Source: Arcobacter sp. (GTDB lineage: Bacteria; Campylobacterota; Campylobacteria; Campylobacterales; Arcobacteraceae). Taken from it: a DNA stretch of 9,781 nt. Shown here piece after piece: positions 1-7,800 of this stretch (positions are counted from its first letter, which is position 1; each line of letters opens with the position of its first letter). Below the pieces are notes generated by a model that was given only the letters and a program-made list of their open reading frames with translations, was not told the DNA's origin and made no database searches. The stretch is taken from contig JADGEG010000066.1 of NCBI GenBank assembly GCA_016744485.1, positions 1 to 9,781 of the forward strand, written 5' to 3'. A program made the translations under genes and the position numbers.

Positions 1-116
1 ATGGAGCAAAAGCATATAAAAGAGTTATGCTTCATGCTTGGAGAATCGAACTTCTTGGATATAAGTTTGAGAGTAAAGAGCCAGGAGAATTTGTACGTAT
101 TATGAATATGGGCTAA
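1..116 (+). CDS. C-terminal end of a probable RluA-family RNA pseudouridine synthase (5' truncated)
   Basis: Reading from base 3, 37 codons run open to a TAA at 114-116, and the gene is cut by the window edge. The visible tail contains VMLHAWRIELLGYKFES and ends GEFVRIMNMG. The LHAWRI segment (bases 30-47) resembles the conserved 'R.LHA.RL.F.HP' strand near the C-terminus of RluA/RluC/RluD enzymes, which convert specific uridines of rRNA or tRNA to pseudouridine in the cytoplasm. The catalytic Asp motif (HRLD) would lie upstream and cannot be seen, so the family call rests on one short motif. Context supports it: the gene at the other edge looks like ffh, and a pseudouridine synthase gene precedes ffh in Campylobacter jejuni as I recall. 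A competing 34-codon frame from the ATG at base 1 looks non-coding. Confidence 0.55.
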   Translation, partial: GAKAYKRVMLHAWRIELLGYKFESKEPGEFVRIMNMG

Positions 117-133
117 ATTGTAATTTTTAAATC

Positions 134-162
134 ACTTATATTTTGACAATATAAATATAAGT
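134..162. repeat. 10-bp perfect inverted repeat in the promoter gap
   Basis: ACTTATATTT (134-143) is matched exactly by its reverse complement AAATATAAGT (153-162), with a 9-base centre. The repeat overlaps the candidate -35 box of the secretion operon and could be an operator. It also begins 18 bases after the stop of the upstream gene and is followed by TTTATTAATAAT, so it could act as a weak terminator, though only one of its ten base pairs is G-C. The core ACTTATA/TATAAGT recurs as a second pair at 265-288. Long palindromes arise by chance more easily in DNA this AT-rich. Confidence 0.45.
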
Positions 163-170
163 TTTATTAA
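143..170 (+). promoter_or_regulatory. Candidate sigma-70 promoter for the two-partner secretion operon
   Basis: A perfect TTGACA (143-148) is followed after 16 bases by TATTAA (165-170), which matches TATAAT at four of six positions. Transcription from here would start near base 177 and leave a leader of about 120 bases before tpsB. In Campylobacterota the -35 box is often poorly conserved, so a full TTGACA may be chance. The inverted repeat at 134-162 covers the -35 box and most of the spacer, a position where a bound repressor could block the promoter. Confidence 0.35.
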
Positions 171-261
171 TAATAATTCATATTTAATTTGGAATTATAT
201 TATATACAAAGAAATTTCTTAAATAAACTTAAAATTAATAAACTATTTATTTTTTATTAAC

Positions 262-288
262 TATACTTATACTTAATTTATTATAAGT
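262..288 (+). promoter_or_regulatory. Second candidate -10 element overlapped by a 7-bp inverted repeat
   Basis: TATACT occurs twice in tandem (262-267 and 268-273), each matching TATAAT at five of six positions, downstream of a T-rich stretch (245-259). This is the usual look of Campylobacterota sigma-70 promoters, which rely on T-rich upstream DNA more than on a -35 box. It would give a leader of about 20 bases. The same segment holds ACTTATA (265-271) and TATAAGT (282-288), the core of the palindrome at 134-162. Either this or the upstream promoter may drive the operon. Confidence 0.3.
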
Positions 289-297
289 TGGGTTTTG

Positions 298-1803
298 ATG
301 CAAAAAAAAATATTTAGTTTCTTTGTTTTAACAGCTTTTTTATTTGGTGGACAGAGTATAAATTCCTTTTTTCTTAGTGATATTAAGATTGAAAATGCAC
401 CTTATACTTCAAATATAAATAAAATTCTTTTAAAGTATAAGTCAAATACTAGAACGTTAAATGATATTAAGCTTATGATAAAAGAGTTAAAACTCGAATA
501 TAAGAGTATGGGCTATACCTTAGTCGATATTAAGCTAAAAAAGCAAACTATAAAAGATGGTGTTTTACACTTAAAAGTAAATATTGCAAAAATAGGTAAT
601 GTAAGTGTAAAAGGTGAAAAACATTATTCAAAAGAGTTTATAACAAATAGTTTTAGACAAAAAAATGGGGATTTACTTAATTATAAAAAAATGATTAAAT
701 CCCTTTTGCTTCTTAATGATTATAGTGATTTAAAAGTAAATGCGCTATTGAAAAAAAGTCTGCAAAAGAATTCAACAGATATCTCTTTACATGTAGAAGA
801 TAAAAAACCATTACATGTAGGAATGTTTTACGATAATTTAGGCTCAAAAGACACATCCAAAAATAGACTTGGTGTAGATTTTTTTTATGGCAATTTATTT
901 AAAGATGGTGATGAAATCAATATAAATCCTGTCTTATCTTTTTCCCCTTCAAAAACAAAATTCCTCTCTACTAATTACGCATTAGCAATAAACAATATGC
1001 AAACAAAGTTAAAATTCGGCTTTTTATATGCTAACTATTTAGCAGGTGGGGATTTTACAGAACTTAGTTCAAGTGGTAACACTCATATTTACACAGTTGG
1101 TGTAAGTCACCCATTTGTACGATCAATCACTAATAGAGTAGATTTGTCAATGAATTATTCACAAAATTATTCAAAAAACTATCTTTTAGATACTATTTCT
1201 TCTAAAGAAAATACAGACTTATTTGATTTTTCATTACTATGGCAAAATTATGGAATTGTCTCTTCAAGTTCTTTAAATATAAGTTTAATAAAAGGTGCTT
1301 TATCTGAAGATTCTGTCGTAAGTAGATTAGATGAAGATAAAGATTTTTCTAAAATAAATTTAAATTTTTTATTTAATCGACTTTTTTATCAAAATCTTAA
1401 CTTAGTCTATATTTTAAATACTCAATATTCTCACAACAAACTTTCGCCAACACAAATGTTTTCAATAGGTGGTTTAACTACTGTTCGTGGTTTTAAATCT
1501 GGATATAAACTTGGGGATAGTGGATTTTTTACTTCTTTAGAAGGATTGTATAAGTTTGAATTAGAAACAAAAAAAAATTTACAGATGGGACTGTTTGTTG
1601 ATTATGGGCGTGTATATGTAAATAAACCTGTTCCTGGAGAAGCTGAACACTCTTTTCTTCTTGGTGCAGGAGTTGAGTGTATTTTAAATGTAAATGATAA
1701 ATACTCAGGAAGATTATCTTTAGGTTATCCTCTTTCATCATCAGATAATGAATATAACAAAGAGTTAAATTTATATTTAACAATTAGTGCAAAATTATGG
1801 TAG
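298..1803 (+). CDS. TpsB outer-membrane transporter of a two-partner secretion system (FhaC/ShlB family, Omp85 superfamily)
   Basis: This protein exports the neighbouring TpsA across the outer membrane without ATP. From the ATG at 298 it has 501 residues. A TTG lies one codon earlier, but ATG is preferred; no strong ribosome site precedes either. Residues 1-23 look like a Sec signal peptide (MQKK, then a hydrophobic stretch). POTRA1 (PF08479 type) spans about 27-99, with the family-typical DGVLHLKV at 87-94. POTRA2 spans about 100-169. The barrel (PF03865/ShlB type) fills 171-501. VRGF at 396-399 is the conserved tip of the L6 loop that sits in the pore, VDYG at 434-437 matches the partner strand motif, and the chain ends in an aromatic residue (W501), as outer-membrane barrels do. 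It is shorter than FhaC (about 580) because little or no sequence separates the signal peptide from POTRA1. An A9 run covers codons 2-5. The stop is 8 bases before the tpsA start. Confidence 0.95.
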   Translation: MQKKIFSFFVLTAFLFGGQSINSFFLSDIKIENAPYTSNINKILLKYKSNTRTLNDIKLMIKELKLEYKSMGYTLVDIKLKKQTIKDGVLHLKVNIAKIGNVSVKGEKHYSKEFITNSFRQKNGDLLNYKKMIKSLLLLNDYSDLKVNALLKKSLQKNSTDISLHVEDKKPLHVGMFYDNLGSKDTSKNRLGVDFFYGNLFKDGDEININPVLSFSPSKTKFLSTNYALAINNMQTKLKFGFLYANYLAGGDFTELSSSGNTHIYTVGVSHPFVRSITNRVDLSMNYSQNYSKNYLLDTISSKENTDLFDFSLLWQNYGIVSSSSLNISLIKGALSEDSVVSRLDEDKDFSKINLNFLFNRLFYQNLNLVYILNTQYSHNKLSPTQMFSIGGLTTVRGFKSGYKLGDSGFFTSLEGLYKFELETKKNLQMGLFVDYGRVYVNKPVPGEAEHSFLLGAGVECILNVNDKYSGRLSLGYPLSSSDNEYNKELNLYLTISAKLW

Positions 1804-1811
1804 GAAAAATA
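1802..1811 (+). promoter_or_regulatory. Ribosome binding site that decides the tpsA start
   Basis: AGGA (1802-1805) overlaps the tpsB stop codon TAG (1801-1803) and lies 6 bases before the ATG at 1812. The ATG at 1797, which overlaps the end of tpsB, has no such site and would add MVGKI in front of a classical signal peptide. The 1812 start is therefore preferred. The ribosome site inside the upstream stop suggests translational coupling of the two partners. Confidence 0.7.
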
Positions 1812-4800
1812 ATGAAAAAAATATTTTCAGTTTTGGTTTCTTGGTTTTTAGTATTTTCACCTGTGGCAATTCAAGCTTTACCTTCAGGACAAAAGGTAGT
1901 AAATGGTACAGTTGGATTTAACGTAAATAAAAATACCATGAACATAACAGCTTCAAATAAGTCCATTATTAATTATAATACTTTTAATATAAAAAGTAAT
2001 GAAATAGTAAATTTTATTCAACCTTCTTCTAACTCTGTAGTATTAAATAGAGTGATTTCAGCAAATCCTTCTTCTTTAATGGGTGCTTTAAATGCAAACG
2101 GAAAAGTATTTCTTATTAATCCAGCGGGTATTGTTTTTGGTAAAAATTCAACTGTTAATACAAATAGTTTTTTGGCTACAACCTTAGATATAAAAGACTC
2201 TGATTTCATAGGTGGAAATTATCTTTTTTCACAAGCAAAAGATAGACTTCCTTCGTATATTTTACAACAAGGGAAAATTACAGTATCTCCAGAAGGATTC
2301 ATTGTTTTAGTATCTCCCTTGGTTAAAACTGGTGGGCTTGTTTTTGCAAAAGCAGGAAAAATACAAATAGGAGCTGTAGATAACTTTTATATTAATTTTG
2401 ATACAAAAGGTTTAGTGAAATTTGCTTATAACCCACAAGATAAAACTAAAACAGATGTCATAATTTCAACTCAAGTTGCAGATGCTCTTAGGCAAGATGT
2501 TGTAAATAACGAAAAAGTAGATGAAGCAATTAGAATTGAAGAAAAAGATGGAGTTATAAGCTTAGTTGGAGGAAGTGGTACCGCCTTGGTTTCAGGAGAA
2601 TTAAATACAGATGGAGATAACGCAGGTGATATAAGCATTGTTTCTCAAAATTATTTAGCACTGATTAATAAGGCAAAATTATCTAATAATTCATTAGCAG
2701 GTGGTGGAGACATAACATTGAGTGCGACTTCAGCTAATCAAGCGAAAATAAACATTGAAGATGATGTACAAATAAGTGGTAAAAATATATTAATTGAGGC
2801 AAGGGCGCAGAGTATAGGGAAGTTTGATAGTGATAATGCTTTGTCGAATAACATGTCTGTTGTTGGAGATTTTATTGTAAATATGCCAGCAACTCCTATA
2901 GCTTATGCAAAAGCGAAAGCTACTTCATCTATAGATATAGGGAACGCTAGTATAAGTGGAACAAAAATAGATATTTTAAGTAAGGCAACATCCGATGTTT
3001 CAGTCTCAGCAACTTTTAAAGTCTTAGCACTTAGCTATGGTAAATCAGAAGCAATTTCAAGTTTACATGTAAGAAGTGGAGCAAAATTAAATGCCTCAGA
3101 TGATTTAACACTTAAAAGTGAAGCAATAAGTAAAAATGATGTTAAATCAAAAGCAACAAATTTACTTATTGATAAACAAAAAATAGCCCAAGCAAATATA
3201 TCTTTAGCCTATAGTAAAACCTTAACTAATTCTAGTGCTATTGTTGAAAATGGTGTGCAAATTAAAGCCAATAATTTTAAATTAGAAGCAATTGGAAATA
3301 CAGATACATCAACAGCCGCAATTGGATCATCTTTTTCATCTGGAACTCTTGGAACTGCTGTTGCGATATCAAATTCCTCATCAGATATAAAAGCAATTTT
3401 AGGAGGAAGTGTTAACGCCAACAAGGTAGAAGTAAATAGTGACATGAAACTAGAAAGAATTAGGACATCATCTTCTGCCACAGTAGGAAATGGGCTTCTT
3501 TATAAGTTTCTTTTAGAGTCAAAGGGAGTAAGAGCAAAAGTATTAGAAAAATTAAATATATTTTCTGAATCTAAAAAACCAATTCTTGAACCCAAAAGTG
3601 CTGTGAGTACTAAAGCTCTTAGCTCGGCATTTGTTTATTCAGAGCATAAAAATAATTCAATGGCAAAAATAGATAAAAAGGCAAATATACAAGCAAATTC
3701 TGATGTAAAAGTAAGTTCAAATATAGAGTATGGAGAAAATGGAACTTATAAAAAAGATGAAACAGTAACTCTTATTGGAGACAAGGGAATAAAAAGTATA
3801 GCAATTTCAGAGATTAGTTCAAGCGAAGAAAACCCAAAAGAAAATACTTTAAGTGGGGCAGTTGTAATCACTGATGTAACAAATAATTCAAATGCATATA
3901 TAGATGATGAGGCGATTGTAGATGTTCTTAATGGAGATATAGGAATTTATTCAAAAATATACATGGGCTATAAAATCAATTGGAAAAATCTTATTGCTGA
4001 ACCTTTTAATATAAAAAATATAAAGCCAAAAGGTTTAGATCTTGCCTCTTTTAGAGAAGGACTGTTTAGTTCATATGCCCAAAGTAATACAGCAGGCGGA
4101 GATAATTCCCTCGTAGGCACGGTTAATGTATTTAAATTAAACAACACAGTTAACGCCCATATTGGGAAAAATACCAAAATAAATCAAAAAGTAGCATCAG
4201 GCAATGGCAAGATAGAAATTAGTGCAAATAATGATATAGATACACTTAATTTCTCAGGCATTATAGGTTGGACATATTTTGGCTCAAAAGTTAAAAGTAC
4301 AGGACTTGGAGGGGCTTATTTAGATGTTCGTTATAAAAATGACACTCTTGCATATATAGAAAGTGGAAGTACAATTAAGGCAAAGTCTTTAAGAGTATCA
4401 GCCATTAAAAAATCAAATAGTCTTTCCATCGCAACAGCTGGAGGAAAGGCAAAAAATGCAATTTCAGGGAGCTTTTCTGTATTAAAAACAGATGATAATA
4501 CTTATGCATATATAGACAATGCCAGTATTGTGACAAGTGATTCAGATTTAAAAGTTAATGCAAAAAACAATACAATACTTTCAAATAAAACAGGTGGTAT
4601 TGTAAAAGGTGAACATGTTGGCATTGGTGCGTCTGGTTCATATAATGTTATAGCAAGAGATACAAAAGCCTACATAAAAGGCTCAAATATACAAAGTGCA
4701 ATAAAAGACTCAGTCGGTTCTAATTATATTGGGGCATATAATGATGGCTTTATAAGTGCTTATGCAATTTCAGGCACTATTCTTTCTTCTTCAAGCTCAA

Positions 4801-7800
4801 AACCTAAATCAGATGCAAAGTTTGGTTTGTCTTTATCTGGAGATGGTTCACTTAATGAAATAAAAGATAAGGCAACAGCATATTTAAGTGATACAATTTT
4901 CACTAATTCTTTGTTAGACGTACAACTTTTAGCAAAAAACAGTACAGCAATTGGAGCATATAGTGGTTCGGTTGCATTTAATTTTACAAATAAATCTCTA
5001 GGTCTTGCTGGTTCTTATGCGGGAAATTATTTTTCTAATGAAGCGAATGCCTACGTGAAAAATTCAACTTTAGGTGTTCATAATTTAGATATTAAAGCAC
5101 ATAATGGCGGAAAAATTTCAACTTTAACTGCTAGTGGTTCAATTGACACTGGTGTTGCTTCTTTAGTTGGTTCTGCATCAATTAATGAAATAAGTAATAA
5201 AACAAATTCTTTTGTAGATAATTCAGACATAAGTTTAGGTGAATCATTAAATATAAATGCTATTGATGATACTTCTATTAACTCTTCTGCGGGAGAAATT
5301 GAAGTTAGTAAAGGTGTAGGAATTGCTAGTTCAGTTTTACATAATAAAATCACAAATACTTTAAATGCTTACATAAAAGACTCTGCAAATATAAAGAGTA
5401 AAAATTTAACGCTTAGAGCAATTTCAAACAAACACATAATCACAACAGCTCTAAGTGGGGCAGCAGGCAAGAGTGGAGCAGGCGATGGTAGTATTTTAAT
5501 TAATACGGTCAAAGATAATATTAATTCCTATATTAAAAACAGTATAGTTGGTGTAAATAATTCTTTACTAGTTCATGCAATTGCGCAAAATAAAATCACA
5601 AGTTATGGTGGTACTGCAAGTGGAGCAGGGACTTTAGGCATTGGAGGAACTGTTGTAGTAAATAACATAGCAAATAATTTAAATTCTTATATTGTTAATA
5701 GTAGTGTTGATGTTGGAGGATTTGGCTTTTTAGATATTCCAACTGATGAAGATTATACAAAAGTAGAGAATTTTTATGGCTTAAGTTTATTGTCTTTGGT
5801 AAACGAAGATGTAAAAGTTTATACAGCAAATCTAAGTGGAGCAGGAACGGCAGCATTTACAGCTAGTGCAAATTATAATAATATAGCCAATAAATTACAT
5901 AGTTATATTTTAGCTTCTCAAATAAATCAAAATAATACATTAAAACAGGACATAAAACAAAGTGTAAGTGTAAAAGCCATCAATAATAGTTATTTAAATA
6001 TAAAAGGTGGAGCTATTTCTGGCGCAGGAACCTTGGGGCTTGGAGCTTCTTTAAATGTGAATTATATTAAAAACATAACTAAAGCATATATAGATGATTC
6101 TTTTGTAAATGGAGAAAATCTAGTTGAAGTAAAGACTACAAGCACTGAAAGCATAGACTCAGATGTATTTGCAGGAGCAGGGGCAGGAGCGGGCGCTGTT
6201 TCTGGGGCAGTTTCCATTATTAGCATTGCAAATGAAAATGAAGCAAGAATAAATACAAGTACAGTTTTTAGTAAAAATGACTTAAATGTCATTTCAAAAG
6301 ACATAGTTACTTTAAATGTAAATGCAGGGGCTTTATCTGGTTCAGGGGGAATTGGCGTTGGTGCTTCAACTGCAATTAATAGCATTAAAAACAACACACT
6401 TGCCTATGTTTACGATTCTACTTTGAATGCGAAAAATATGCTTTATGTATCTTCATTGAATGATGTAACTCTTAACAATAAAATTGCCTCAGGCGCAGTA
6501 GGGAAATTTGGTGGTGCTGGTTCAGCCTTAATTAACACAGTTGATTCTCTAACTAAATCGTATATATATCAAGAGAATATTCCTAAAATTCTCATAAATC
6601 AAAATCCAAGTTTCGAATCTAAAAATCAAAGTATTAAAATAGAGGCTGTAGATAATGTGAAAGTCAATAACAAGGTAGGCTCTTTAGGATTGGGTTTAGC
6701 TGGCATTGGTGCTTCATTTGACGTGACTACATTAAAAAATGACACAGATGCATACTTAGGTGAAAATGCTCTTGTATTTGCTAAAAAAGATTTAGATATC
6801 ATAGCCAAAAGCACAAAAGATTTTTCTTCTTTAAGTGCTGCATTTGGTGGAGGAGCAATTGGTGTTTCTGGCTCTGTAGTTATTGCTAATTTTGGTTTGT
6901 CACTCAGTGAACTTGCTTTAAAATCGATAGAACATACTAACCCAATTTTAAACAAAATATTGGACTCCTTAGACAATGTAAAATTAGGTACTTCTTCGTT
7001 TGCAAGCAATACAAAAAATAGTTTAATTAATAGTAAAAAAAGTATAAACCTTACTAAAATCTTTGAGCATCAAGCAAATAAAACTAAAGCACATATAAAT
7101 GCTAATTCAAAGATAAATGTAGGAAATAATTTAAATATAAAGGCAGAAAACTCCATTTTAAAACTAGACATTAAAAGTGGTGAAGCTGCTATTGGGGCAG
7201 TTGGAGTAGGTGGTTCTGTAGCCTTTGCTTCTTTAGGTGCCCGAAATTGTGCTTATACTCAAGATGATGTAACCGTAGACGCTAAAGATATTACAATAGA
7301 AGCACTTTTTAGTCCCCAAAATATTAAAATAAAAAGTTATGCTGGAAGTGCTGGTATGGTAGGAGTGGGTGCTGATTTAAGTCAAGTTTTAAGTGTTTAT
7401 AATAATAGCGCTATAGTTGGAGGCAACAATCTATTGGTTACCTATGGTGGACTTAATGTAAAAGCAATAACAGATGAAAATATACAAGTAAGAGCTTATG
7501 GTGCTAACGTTGGTGCTAGAGTAGCTGGAGTCTCTATAGCAAGCGTGACTACAAAAGGATTTACGACTTCTAAAATAGCAAAAAACAGCAGACTACATGC
7601 CCAAGGAAGTGAAGGAATTAATATACTCTCTTCATATAATACCTCTGTTGATGCCTATGCAACTTCAGCAGCAGCAGGAGCCTCAAGCGATAATGGAGTG
7701 ACTTCAGAAATAATGTTGGATTCGAGTGTTCTTAGTGAAGTAGATGATAAGGTAAAACTCGGAACATCGATTGGTGATATTAATATAAATACACTTTATA

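Noticed and set aside
1..105. A 34-codon frame starting with ATG at base 1
   Set aside because: It overlaps the frame ending at 116, whose LHAWRI motif and composition look like a real protein tail; the base-1 ATG is only the edge of the window.
1529..1783. Antisense open frame inside tpsB
   Set aside because: The protein is low in plausible domains, has no ribosome site of note, and lies fully over the conserved barrel motifs on the other strand.
2018..7009. Several antisense open frames (63-127 codons) over tpsA
   Set aside because: They mirror the biased Gly/Ser/Asn repeat codons of tpsA; their Pro/Ala/Val/Leu/Phe-rich translations are typical shadow products.
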